This document shows positions 1 through 6,842 of a DNA stretch of 14,015 nt, piece by piece. Every line of letters starts with the position of its first letter. Positions within the stretch are counted from its first letter, which is position 1. The stretch is taken from the NCBI GenBank assembly GCA_035946955.1, contig DASYYE010000481.1, forward strand, positions 1 through 14,015, written 5' to 3'. The notes under the pieces are model-generated. The model did no database searches, had not been told where the DNA came from, and saw only the letters and a program-made list of their open reading frames with translations. The position numbers and the translations under genes are program-made. The DNA is from DASYYE01 sp035946955. GTDB taxonomy: Bacteria > Actinomycetota > Actinomycetes > Streptosporangiales > Streptosporangiaceae.

Positions 1-185
1 TCGCTGTGCGGGTGGCCTTTGGACGCACGCTTCTGCTCGGCGCGCAGGGCCTCCGCCCGCTCTGTCAGTTCACGCCACCTGACGTCGGCCGCCAAGAGGG
101 CGTCAAAGTCCGCTGCCGCGCCGCGTCGGGCGAGCGCGGCCCGGAAGCGGTCTGGCTCCTGCCGGGCTGCCTTGAGGTCAATCAC
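1..185 (-). CDS. serS: Seryl-tRNA synthetase, N-terminal fragment (runs off left edge)
   Basis: SerRS charges tRNA-Ser with serine in the cytoplasm. Only the first 61 codons are in the window. Translation from the GTG at 185-183 begins VIDLKAARQEPDRFRAALAR and continues with an alanine-, arginine- and glutamate-rich helix (LTERAEALRAEQKRASKG). This matches the family's usual opening (M-I-D-L-k-x-x-R-x-x-P-d) and the first strand of its antiparallel coiled-coil tRNA-binding arm. The frame has no stop up to the edge. The start overlaps the 3' end of the upstream exporter gene by 8 bases, and I see no good Shine-Dalgarno site, so translation is probably coupled to that gene. The catalytic domain is outside the window, so activity cannot be judged. 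A specialised SerRS paralogue is possible but less likely. Confidence 0.85.
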   Translation of the reverse strand, partial: MIDLKAARQEPDRFRAALARRGAAADFDALLAADVRWRELTERAEALRAEQKRASKGHPHS

Positions 186-1110
186 GCGATGAGTCTAGGC
201 GCTGGAGGCCCGCCGACAGCCCCTGAGCCGGGTGCTCCCCGGGTGGGACCGCAGCGGGCCTGCCAGCCTGGGTCGCCAGTACCGACCCGGCGAGGATGAG
301 CGCGAACGCCCCCAGGATCTGCGGGGTCAGTGGCTCGTGCAGCACGACTACCCCCAGCGCCACCGCAACCGCGGGGTTCACATACGTGATCACTGTGGCC
401 CGCACCGGCCCGACTTCGGCGATGAGCTGGAAGAAGAGCAGGAACGCGGCGGCGGTGCACACCACCCCCAGCCCGGCGAGCGCAGCGAGGACCTGCGGCC
501 CGGGAACCGCGGACGGCCAGGTCAGCGCCGCCCATGGCGCGTACACGATGGCCGCGGCACACAGGCAGACAGCCGTCACGCCCAGGCTGGGAAGCTCACT
601 CAGCTTCCGGTTGATGATCATCGGCCCGATCGCGTAGCCGATGGCGGTAAGCAGTACCTCAGCGACCGGCCAGGCGTGGCCGCCCAGTGCCCCCGGCCCA
701 GCCAGCAGCGCCACACCCGCCAGTCCGCCCAGCAGGCCCACCCAGCGCAGGGCGCTCATGTGCTCACGCCTGCCGGTCAGCCGGGCGAGCACCACCCCGA
801 TGATCGGGACCGAGGCGATGAGCAGGCCGCTCATGGAACTCGACAGGTGCCGCTCGGCGTCGCTCAGCAGGGCCCATGGCGCGATGATCTCCACGCAGGC
901 GAAGACTGCGAGCCAGCGCCAGTGCCGCCCGAGTGAGGCGACCTGGCCCCGCTTGAGCGCGACCGGCATGAGCAGTGCGGCGCCGAGCGTGACCCTCGCC
1001 GCGACCAGTACCGGCACCGGCACCCCGCCGTCGGCCACCTTGATGAGCAGGTAGGGCACGCCCCATATGACGCTCATCAACGCGAACAGCACCCAACCAC
1101 GGCGACTCAC
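178..1110 (-). CDS. EamA/DMT-superfamily transporter (drug/metabolite exporter-like)
   Basis: This is a 310-residue polytopic inner-membrane protein of the drug/metabolite transporter superfamily. It shows about ten hydrophobic segments in two EamA repeats, roughly residues 6-140 and 147-282. Family-typical features are the opening helix (FALMSVIWGVPYLLIKVA), the central LIASVPIIGVVLARL helix, and the second-repeat TYVNPAVAVALGVVVLHEPL segment with its conserved glutamate (E259). A polar tail of about 25 residues follows the last helix. The start is GTG at 1110, backed by AGGGGAGGG six bases upstream. Members export amino acids, nucleosides or toxic metabolites; the substrate cannot be read from sequence. 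The gene overlaps serS by 8 bases on the same strand, so the two are probably co-transcribed. Family assignment is secure, specificity is not. Confidence 0.9.
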   Translation of the reverse strand: MSRRGWVLFALMSVIWGVPYLLIKVADGGVPVPVLVAARVTLGAALLMPVALKRGQVASLGRHWRWLAVFACVEIIAPWALLSDAERHLSSSMSGLLIASVPIIGVVLARLTGRREHMSALRWVGLLGGLAGVALLAGPGALGGHAWPVAEVLLTAIGYAIGPMIINRKLSELPSLGVTAVCLCAAAIVYAPWAALTWPSAVPGPQVLAALAGLGVVCTAAAFLLFFQLIAEVGPVRATVITYVNPAVAVALGVVVLHEPLTPQILGAFALILAGSVLATQAGRPAAVPPGEHPAQGLSAGLQRLDSSRD

Positions 1111-1116
1111 CGCGAA

Positions 1117-1125
1117 CCCTCCCCT
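1117..1125 (-). promoter_or_regulatory. Ribosome binding site of the EamA transporter gene
   Basis: On the minus strand this reads AGGGGAGGG, six bases before the GTG at 1110. It supports that GTG as the start codon. Confidence 0.7.
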
Positions 1126-1172
1126 GCTCGCCCTTCCCGCTGCAGGCTACCCAGGGGTGTGCACGAGGCTGG

Positions 1173-1838
1173 TCACGAGCAGCCGGCCAGCAGGCAGCGA
1201 CCCGCGAGGCTGGGCGAGGGTGGCGGGGCGGGGGTAGGAGACGGCGACACCCTGGATGGGGACGGGGATGGGGCGGGGCTTGGTGACGGAGAGCGTCGTG
1301 CCCTGGGCGACGACGTGCGCCTGGGCGCACCCCGGTCGCCGTATCCGCGCGCTGGCCTCACCGGGCAACTGAGACGCCTCCCCAGGTGGTGCGTCAGGTG
1401 GTGGCCGCACCGGGGTCTCGCGGCGGACGGGCTGCTGCCACCGACCCCGGCCGCCGCATGTGGTGGCTGGATGAACCCGAGCCGGCTCTCCCGCGGGACC
1501 ACCACCCTCATCGGGGCCGCGCCGAACATCGCGCAACAGACCAGCACCGTCACCACTGCAGCACTCAGCAGCGTGGACCCCACCACGTGCGTGCGCACGG
1601 CGGCCACGGTGTCGAGGAGCGTGTTCCGCATGGCGTCATGGGCTACCGCCATGGCCACACCCGTAGCTGGCAGCCTCGGCCCGTATCCCATGCGCGCGGT
1701 CTGCCTGGCCCGTCGCAGACCGCGGCTCCGCTGCTCCGGCGTGAGACCCGGGCATAGGTAGATAACCGTGTGCTTGCCGCTCGCCTCCGCCTGGGCGTAT
1801 AAGCCTTCCGGCAGCTCAGCGTAACGAATCGTAATCAT
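1173..1838 (-). CDS. Hypothetical single-pass membrane protein with Pro/Ser-rich tail (tail frame uncertain)
   Basis: I do not recognise this protein. It has 221 residues from ATG 1838. An upstream in-frame start at 1880 is less likely because only 1838 has a G-rich Shine-Dalgarno site beside it. Residues 1-80 form a soluble, arginine-rich domain (YLCPGLTPEQRSRGLRRARQ). Residues about 85-107 are one transmembrane helix (VVGSTLLSAAVVTVLVCCAM). The rest is a low-complexity tail ending in an SPSP/PAP-rich stretch. Codon use is less GC3-biased than in neighbouring genes. From about 1435 down to 1147 a different minus-strand frame shows clearly better GC3, for example TKPRPIPVPIQGVAVSYPRP, ending at a TAG at 1149-1147. 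A one-base loss near the G-run at about 1430 could therefore have swapped the tail. It lies 62 bases upstream of the transporter gene and diverges from lnt. Confidence 0.55.
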   Translation of the reverse strand: MITIRYAELPEGLYAQAEASGKHTVIYLCPGLTPEQRSRGLRRARQTARMGYGPRLPATGVAMAVAHDAMRNTLLDTVAAVRTHVVGSTLLSAAVVTVLVCCAMFGAAPMRVVVPRESRLGFIQPPHAAAGVGGSSPSAARPRCGHHLTHHLGRRLSCPVRPARGYGDRGAPRRTSSPRARRSPSPSPAPSPSPSRVSPSPTPAPPPSPSLAGRCLLAGCS

Positions 1839-1840
1839 GT

Positions 1841-1848
1841 CCCCCCCT
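1841..1848 (-). promoter_or_regulatory. Ribosome binding site deciding the start at 1838
   Basis: The minus strand reads AGGGGGGG ending two bases before ATG 1838. This G-rich site favours 1838 over the upstream in-frame codon at 1880. Confidence 0.5.
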
Positions 1849-1895
1849 GCGCGTAGGCCACCCAGGACGTGGCCGGGCATGCCCCTGTACAGGCG

Positions 1896-1911
1896 GTGAT
1901 GACGCTATCAC
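1896..1911. promoter_or_regulatory. Imperfect palindrome in the divergent intergenic region (possible operator)
   Basis: The gap between the divergent genes starting at 1838 (minus) and 2030 (plus) is 191 bases and must hold promoters for both. Within it, GTGATGACGCTATCAC is a 16-base imperfect palindrome: the outer GTGAT/ATCAC arms and a central CG are symmetric, so 12 of 16 positions match. It has the size and placement of a repressor operator. I cannot point to convincing -35/-10 boxes on either strand. The operator reading is speculative. Confidence 0.25.
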
Positions 1912-2020
1912 GATCCACACACAGGGACAGTCGGCAACAGGCCGCAGACGTTACGTCCGGCTACGCTCGAACCAGTACGCGCGCCGCGATCGACGCCACG
2001 ACCGGCGCTGCGGGCGGCCA

Positions 2021-2027
2021 GGAGGGG
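2021..2027 (+). promoter_or_regulatory. Ribosome binding site of lnt1
   Basis: GGAGGGG lies just before the GTG at 2030, with four bases between the GGAGG core and the start codon. No other plausible start is close by, so it decides the start. Confidence 0.65.
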
Positions 2028-2029
2028 CA

Positions 2030-3676
2030 GTGGCGCTGACCAGTACGGACGGTGACACCGGCGGCGAGGCTGGCAAGACCGCGCCCGGTGCCCGTGCGCC
2101 GGGTGGCCCGTACCCGCCGCTCCATCCGTACCTGTCCCGTCTTGGCCGGCTGTCTCCGCGCTTGGCCCCATTGGGCGCGGTCGCGGGCGGGGTGACCCTC
2201 GCGGCCTCGTTCCCCCCCGTCGGGGCCTGGGCACTGGCACCTGCCGGCCCGGCCGTCCTGGCACTGCTGCTGCGAGGGCGGCGCCTGCGAGCCGCGTTCA
2301 TGCTCGGGCTCTTGTTCGGGCTGGCCTTCTTCCTGCCGCTGCTCTCCTGGCTGACCAACCTCGCCTGGTATGCCTGGGTGGCACTGGCCGTGGCTGAGGC
2401 ACTGGTCTTCGCCGTGCTCGGCGTAGCCCAGCGGCTGTTGCTGTACCTGCGTGCCTGGCCGCTGGCGGTCGCCGCGTGGTGGGTGGCGGCCGAGGCCGTG
2501 CGTGACCGCTGGCCCTATGCCTTCCCGTGGGGCAGGCTCGCCATGAGCCAGGCTGGTGGACCCGCCGTGCGGTGGGTCGCGGTGGGCGGCCCACCACTGC
2601 TGAGTTTCCTGCTGGCGCTCACCGGCACCACCATCGCATGGGCACTGACCTCGCCAGCGCGGCACCGCCTGCTGCCCGCACTCGCCGTTGCCGCGACCGC
2701 CGGCCTGACCCTGGCTGGCGGCCTGCTGCCCGTGGACCCCCAGCCGGCCGCGCCGCCCACGGCTGTGGTCGCGGCGGTCCAGGGTGACGTGCCGCACGCG
2801 CGTGACCTGCCCGCCCTGCTGCGGGCCACCACGGTCACCGCCAACCACGCGGCCGCAACCCGCCACCTGGCTGTTCGGGTCAGCGCCGGCGCCGAGCCCG
2901 CTCCTGACCTGGTGGTCTGGCCGGAGAACTCCACTGACCTCGACCCACGGCTCTACCCGGATGTGTTCGCGGACATCGCCTCGGCCGTCGCGGCGGTCGA
3001 CCGCCCGGTCCTGGTGGGAGAGGTGCTCCAGGACCCCCAGCGCAACGTCGGCCAGATCTGGACCCCGTCCCAGGGGCCAGGCCCGGTATATGTGAAGCGG
3101 CAACTGGTGCCGTTCGGTGAGTACATACCGTTCCGTGGGCTGCTGGCCCATGTCACGTCGCTGGTGGCCCTGCAGCCGCGCGACTTCACCGCTGGGCACC
3201 GGGTGGTTGTCTTCCACGTCGGCCAGATCAGGCTGGGTGACGTGATCTGCTACGAGGTGGGTTTCGACAACCTGGTGGCTTCGGATGTCGGGGCGGGAGC
3301 AAACCTGCTGGCCATGCAGACCAATGACGCCACGTTCGAAGTAGACGGCCAGCGCGGCGAGACCCTGCAGCAACTCGGCATGGCGCGGGTCCGGGCCGTC
3401 GAGTACGACCGTGCGGTGGTCGTGGCCTCGACCACCGGTGTGAGCGCGATCATCGCCCCAGACGGCCGACTGCTGGCCCACAGCGGCACGTGGCAGCAAG
3501 CCGTGCTGGAAGCCCGCGTGCCGCTGCTCACCTACCGCACGCTCGCCGCCCGGGCAGGCGCCTGGCCAGAGTACGCGGCTGTCGCCCTCACGCTGCTGGC
3601 GCTCGCCTGTGCCATCACGATCGCCCTCCGCCGCCGCCAGCCCGCTCCCACCCGCGATGGAGACCAGCTCTCATGA
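2030..3676 (+). CDS. lnt: Apolipoprotein N-acyltransferase (first of two tandem copies)
   Basis: Lnt transfers an acyl chain from a phospholipid to the N-terminal cysteine of diacylated lipoproteins at the outer face of the cytoplasmic membrane. The 548-residue product has a polar N-terminal extension of about 45 residues. Hydrophobic segments follow between about 46 and 233, then a nitrilase-like catalytic domain (about 243-500) and a last membrane helix (about 512-533). The catalytic triad is visible: E299 in the WPEN motif, K356 in VKRQLVPFGEYIPF, and C407 in ICYE. Supporting family motifs are QTNDATF (430-436) and RAVEYDRAVVVASTTGVSA (455-473). The start is GTG 2030 with a GGAGG site. The stop overlaps the start of a second lnt gene (ATGA), so the two are translationally coupled. 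Length is near the family norm, and I see nothing that would make it inactive. Confidence 0.93.
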   Translation: MALTSTDGDTGGEAGKTAPGARAPGGPYPPLHPYLSRLGRLSPRLAPLGAVAGGVTLAASFPPVGAWALAPAGPAVLALLLRGRRLRAAFMLGLLFGLAFFLPLLSWLTNLAWYAWVALAVAEALVFAVLGVAQRLLLYLRAWPLAVAAWWVAAEAVRDRWPYAFPWGRLAMSQAGGPAVRWVAVGGPPLLSFLLALTGTTIAWALTSPARHRLLPALAVAATAGLTLAGGLLPVDPQPAAPPTAVVAAVQGDVPHARDLPALLRATTVTANHAAATRHLAVRVSAGAEPAPDLVVWPENSTDLDPRLYPDVFADIASAVAAVDRPVLVGEVLQDPQRNVGQIWTPSQGPGPVYVKRQLVPFGEYIPFRGLLAHVTSLVALQPRDFTAGHRVVVFHVGQIRLGDVICYEVGFDNLVASDVGAGANLLAMQTNDATFEVDGQRGETLQQLGMARVRAVEYDRAVVVASTTGVSAIIAPDGRLLAHSGTWQQAVLEARVPLLTYRTLAARAGAWPEYAAVALTLLALACAITIALRRRQPAPTRDGDQLS

Positions 3677-3726
3677 TCATGAAGGTTTTTCAGTCATATT
3701 CACTGAAAAGTCGACATGATCATGGA
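3671..3726. repeat. Imperfect palindromic repeat at the lnt1/lnt2 junction (copy 1)
   Basis: Arms 3671-3694 and 3702-3726 can pair around a 7-base loop (3695-3701). The arms begin with CATGATCATG and end with TTTTCAGT next to the loop. About 19 of 24 positions are Watson-Crick pairs, with a few G-T wobbles and two mismatches. The element is closely related to the perfect palindrome at 10842-10898: the same loop length, 19 of 24 bases identical in the left arm and about 21 of 25 in the other arm read as reverse complement. It covers the lnt1 stop codon and the lnt2 start codon. It is locally AT-rich against its surroundings, which fits an inserted repeat. It could also fold as an RNA hairpin that hides the lnt2 start. 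Confidence 0.8.
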
Positions 3727-5397
3727 ACTGGGCGGAAGCGCCGTCGGCTCGGGCAGAGCCTGACGAGGCCTGCCCGGTATGGCGCGCTGGCGTGCGGGGC
3801 CCTGCCTGTCCTTGCTTTCCCAGCTCCCAACCTGGAGTTCCTCGCCTGGTGTGGGCTCGTGCCTGGGCTGCTCCTCATGCGGGCGTCGGGGTCGGCGCGG
3901 GAGGCGGCGGCCCGGGGCTGGTGGTTCGGCGCGGGTTTCATGCTGGCCGCGCACTACTGGCTCGCGCCCAGTATCGGCCCAGGCCTGCTGCTCGCCGCCA
4001 TCGTGATCGGCGCGCTGTGGATCGGTGTGGGGGTAAGCGCGTGGGCATTGCTGCGCCCTCCCATGACGTCCAGCCGGACGGCGGCGGCGCTCGTGGTGGT
4101 CCCGAGCTACTGGCTGGTGGTCGAGTGGGTGCGCTCGTGGCAGGCACTCGGCGGTCCATGGGCACTGCTGGGGGCCAGCCAGTGGCAGCACCCCACGTTG
4201 CTGGCGCTCGCGGCCGTGGGCGGGGTCTGGCTGATGAGCTTCGCGATCGTGGCTGCCAACACCGCTGCGGTGGTCATTCTGGCGGCACCGCGTCCGGCCC
4301 TGCGCCTGCTGGGCGCCGCCGCGGGCATGGTCATGGTGGTGGCCGGCCCGGTCGCCTTTGCCGCGCTGCCCGCACCGCACGCCACCGGCTCGGTGCGGGT
4401 GGCGCTGGTCCAGCCGGGCCTGCTCAACGGCCCGCAGCCACGACTGGCCGCCAACGAGCGGCTCACCGCCGCGCTGACCAGCCATCACCCTGACCTGGTC
4501 GTGTGGGGAGAGAGCAGCGTCAGCTTCACCCTGGCCGACGACCACGCGCTGCTGGGGCGCATCGAGGCCCTGTCGGCGCACACGCGCGCGCAGGTCCTCG
4601 CGGACCAGGACTCCTACACGGCCAAAGGCAAGGCGAAGCTGGCGGTGCTGGTCGGCCCACACGGGATCGTGGCCACCTACACCAAGACCCGGCTGGTCCC
4701 CTTTGGTGAGTACATCCCCTTCCGCCAGCAACTCGGCTGGCTGACCTCGATCAGCCGTGCCGCGCAGGTGAACATGGTCCCCGGGCGCGGGGCCCGCGTC
4801 ATGACGGTGACGATGCCGGACGGCCGGCCGTTCAAGGTCGGCGTGCTGATCTGCTTCGAGGCGGCATTCCCCGACATGTCCCGCGCCGACACGCTGCACG
4901 GGGCACGGATGGTCATCTACCAGACGTCGGACTCCACCTTCCAGGACACCTGGGCCCCGGCCCAGCACGCCTCCCTCGCCGCGGTCCGGGCAGCAGAGAC
5001 CGGCCGGCCCGTCGTCCAGGCGGCCCTGACCGGGGTCACGGCCGCATTCGACGCCCAGGGACGCCTGCTGGCCTGGCTCGGCACCTCGCACCGTGGGGCC
5101 GTCGTGGTACGCGCCGGGCTTGTCCCCTCTTCCTTCCTTACACCGTTTGACCGGCTTGGGGCTTTTGTTGCGTGGATCACCCTCGGTGTCGCAACGATAT
5201 CTGCTGGTTTCGGCTGGAAAGCCGCACGTAAGCAGCGTGTTAAGGCTGGCATAATGATGGTTGGCAACCGCCAGCCCGGTGTATCCGTCTCTATATCGGA
5301 GAGGGTTACTCCACGAGGGTGCGAGCCGACGGCCCCGGACTCGGGGACCGGGGCGGCACCACCCTCAACGGCTGGTGCCGAGCCTCCAGCCCGGTGA
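3673..5397 (+). CDS. lnt: Apolipoprotein N-acyltransferase paralogue (second tandem copy)
   Basis: This is a second Lnt, 574 residues from ATG 3673. That start has GGAGA nine bases upstream and overlaps the lnt1 stop as ATGA; an in-frame ATG at 3679 is the only close alternative. About the first 17 residues are encoded by the palindromic repeat. Membrane segments span about 36-232, the nitrilase-like domain about 240-480, and a last helix about 490-512. A polar tail of about 55 residues follows, longer than usual. The triad is intact: E280 (in WGES rather than the common WPE), K338 in YTKTRLVPFGEYIPF, and C394 (in ICFE rather than ICYE). Neighbouring motifs are also diverged (QTSDSTF for QTNDATF). 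Both copies probably act on lipoproteins; they may differ in acyl donor or substrate. Codon GC3 falls in the last 80 or so codons. It is followed 61 bases on by a lipoprotein gene on the same strand. Confidence 0.9.
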   Translation: MIMKVFQSYSLKSRHDHGTGRKRRRLGQSLTRPARYGALACGALPVLAFPAPNLEFLAWCGLVPGLLLMRASGSAREAAARGWWFGAGFMLAAHYWLAPSIGPGLLLAAIVIGALWIGVGVSAWALLRPPMTSSRTAAALVVVPSYWLVVEWVRSWQALGGPWALLGASQWQHPTLLALAAVGGVWLMSFAIVAANTAAVVILAAPRPALRLLGAAAGMVMVVAGPVAFAALPAPHATGSVRVALVQPGLLNGPQPRLAANERLTAALTSHHPDLVVWGESSVSFTLADDHALLGRIEALSAHTRAQVLADQDSYTAKGKAKLAVLVGPHGIVATYTKTRLVPFGEYIPFRQQLGWLTSISRAAQVNMVPGRGARVMTVTMPDGRPFKVGVLICFEAAFPDMSRADTLHGARMVIYQTSDSTFQDTWAPAQHASLAAVRAAETGRPVVQAALTGVTAAFDAQGRLLAWLGTSHRGAVVVRAGLVPSSFLTPFDRLGAFVAWITLGVATISAGFGWKAARKQRVKAGIMMVGNRQPGVSVSISERVTPRGCEPTAPDSGTGAAPPSTAGAEPPAR

Positions 5398-5445
5398 AGC
5401 CCCCCCGGGGCCCATGGCACAGGGCCTTCCGAGATCACCACCAAC

Positions 5446-5451
5446 AGGAGG
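5446..5451 (+). promoter_or_regulatory. Ribosome binding site deciding the transpeptidase start
   Basis: AGGAGG lies seven bases before the GTG at 5459. It is the best Shine-Dalgarno site in the region and rules against in-frame starts further upstream, which would also bury the lipoprotein signal. Confidence 0.85.
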
Positions 5452-5458
5452 ACCAGCA

Positions 5459-6781
5459 GTGCGGGACAGCGAAGGAGCGCCTACACACCGGGGGAAGCCG
5501 CTCACGACTCGGTGGTCGCGGCTGGGGGTCACCGCGGTCTGCGGTGCCCTCGCCGTGCTCGCGGCCGCCTGCTCAGGCTCGGGCACCCCGGCCGCTGGGA
5601 AGCACCCGCCGGGGCACACGACGTCGGGCAGTACCACTGCCACGCTGATCAGCATCACCCCGTCGAACGGCAGCACCCACGTCCGGCCGGACCGCGGCGT
5701 GACTGTCACCGCGAAGGACGGGAAACTGCGCAGTGTCGTCGTCAATGTGGGGCATGACCCGGCCGCGGGCACTCTCAGCCAGGGCGACACGGTCTGGCAC
5801 AGCCTGTGGCCGCTGGACACCGGCCGCCACTACACCGTGACCGCGACCGCGGTCGGCGCCGATGGCAAGACCGTCACGGCGACGAGTACGTTCCGCACGC
5901 TGACCCCCGCGCAGACCTTCACCGCCCAGACCTTCGAGGGCTACCACCAGAGCTACGGTGTGGGCATGCCCATCATGATCAACTTCAGCGTGCCGGTCAC
6001 CCACGAAGCTGAAGTCGAACGAGCGATGCAGGTCACGACCTCCAACCCCGTGACGGGTGCGTGGTACTGGGACGGCAACCAGGTGCTGGTGTTCCGGCCC
6101 ATGAACTACTGGCCACAGCACACCAAGGTCTCCTTCGTCGGCCACTTCAACGGTGTGGAGGCCGCTCCTGGCGTGTACGGCACGGCCAACCTGAGCCAGT
6201 CCTTCACGATCGGGAACTCGCTGATCGTGGTGGCCAGCACGGCTGACCACTACATGCGGGTCTGGTACAAGAACAAGCTGTACGCGCGGTGGCCGATCAG
6301 CACTGGCCGGGCCGGCGACGACACCAGCGACGGCACCTACCTGACGATCGAGAAGCACAACCCGACGCTGATGAGCGGCCCCGGGTACCACAACGTGCCG
6401 GTCAACTTTGCGGTGCGGTTCACCTGGAGCGGGGACTACATCCACTCCGCGCCCTGGTCAGTGGCCCAGCAAGGGACGGTCAACGTCAGCCACGGCTGTG
6501 TGAACGTGGCCCCCAACAACGCGACCACTTACTACGACATGGCCGTCCCCGGGGACCCGGTCACGATCATCGGCAGCCCGGTGGCGGGCAAGTGGGACGA
6601 CGGCTGGACCGAGTGGTTCCTGACCTGGAAGCAGCTGCTGCGCGGCAGCGCGACACACCTCGCCGTGCAGGCCGGGCCGAGCGGGAGCACATTCGTCAAT
6701 CCGTCCACGCTCACTTCCGGACCTGCGTCCGGCACGCTCAGCAACTCCAGGCCGCGCAACTTCCTCGCGTTCGCACACTGA
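5459..6781 (+). CDS. L,D-transpeptidase (YkuD domain) lipoprotein with Ig-like domains
   Basis: L,D-transpeptidases make 3-3 peptide cross-links in peptidoglycan outside the membrane and are common in actinobacteria. The 440-residue product starts with a lipoprotein signal: basic residues, the hydrophobic stretch LGVTAVCGALAVL, and a lipobox LAAAC with Cys38 as the predicted mature N-terminus. A Ser/Thr/Gly/His-rich linker follows (about 39-60). Two Ig-like domains come next (about 61-147 and 150-251), as in the mycobacterial Ldt enzymes. The YkuD catalytic domain covers about 253-372. The active-site signature is complete: H329 in IHSAPWS, then SHGCVN with H345 and catalytic C347. A tryptophan-rich C-terminal segment (WDDGWTEWFLTW, 379-390) is also typical. 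It is the last gene of the lnt-lnt operon, and its own Cys38 would be an Lnt substrate. A hairpin follows the stop. Confidence 0.93.
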   Translation: MRDSEGAPTHRGKPLTTRWSRLGVTAVCGALAVLAAACSGSGTPAAGKHPPGHTTSGSTTATLISITPSNGSTHVRPDRGVTVTAKDGKLRSVVVNVGHDPAAGTLSQGDTVWHSLWPLDTGRHYTVTATAVGADGKTVTATSTFRTLTPAQTFTAQTFEGYHQSYGVGMPIMINFSVPVTHEAEVERAMQVTTSNPVTGAWYWDGNQVLVFRPMNYWPQHTKVSFVGHFNGVEAAPGVYGTANLSQSFTIGNSLIVVASTADHYMRVWYKNKLYARWPISTGRAGDDTSDGTYLTIEKHNPTLMSGPGYHNVPVNFAVRFTWSGDYIHSAPWSVAQQGTVNVSHGCVNVAPNNATTYYDMAVPGDPVTIIGSPVAGKWDDGWTEWFLTWKQLLRGSATHLAVQAGPSGSTFVNPSTLTSGPASGTLSNSRPRNFLAFAH

Positions 6782-6805
6782 ACCGCGCGTAAGCCCAGCG
6801 GCCAT

Positions 6806-6842
6806 TGACGCCAGGGGTGCCTACGGGCCGCCCCTGGCGTCA
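6806..6842. terminator. Hairpin between convergent genes, probable bidirectional terminator
   Basis: A perfect 12-bp stem, TGACGCCAGGGG (6806-6817) with CCCCTGGCGTCA (6831-6842), encloses a 13-base loop. It lies 24 bases after the transpeptidase stop. Its right arm contains the minus-strand stop codon of the reductase gene (6842-6840), so the two opposed genes share it. There is no U-tract, which is common for actinobacterial terminators. Confidence 0.65.

Noticed and set aside
6..299. Plus-strand open frame at the left edge
   Set aside because: It is antisense to the serS start and the exporter 3' end, with no recognisable features. The minus-strand SerRS reading is clear.
1961..3499. Long minus-strand open frame opposite lnt1 (and a similar one opposite lnt2, 3700-5091)
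   Set aside because: The encoded sequences are Gly/Arg/Gln/His-rich with no family likeness, and the plus strand carries clear Lnt motifs. These are shadows typical of high-GC DNA.
3490..3672. Upstream in-frame extension of lnt2 to 3490
   Set aside because: It would overlap lnt1 by 187 bases with arginine/proline-rich, non-family sequence. ATG 3673 has a GGAGA site and the ATGA overlap.
5400..5420. C/G-rich inverted stretch between lnt2 and the transpeptidase gene
   Set aside because: The pairing is short and degenerate, and the transpeptidase gene has no evident promoter after it. Not convincing as a terminator.
5261..5458. Upstream in-frame extension of the transpeptidase to 5261
   Set aside because: AGGAGG seven bases before GTG 5459 and the lipoprotein signal directly after it fix the start; the extension would put 66 residues before the signal.
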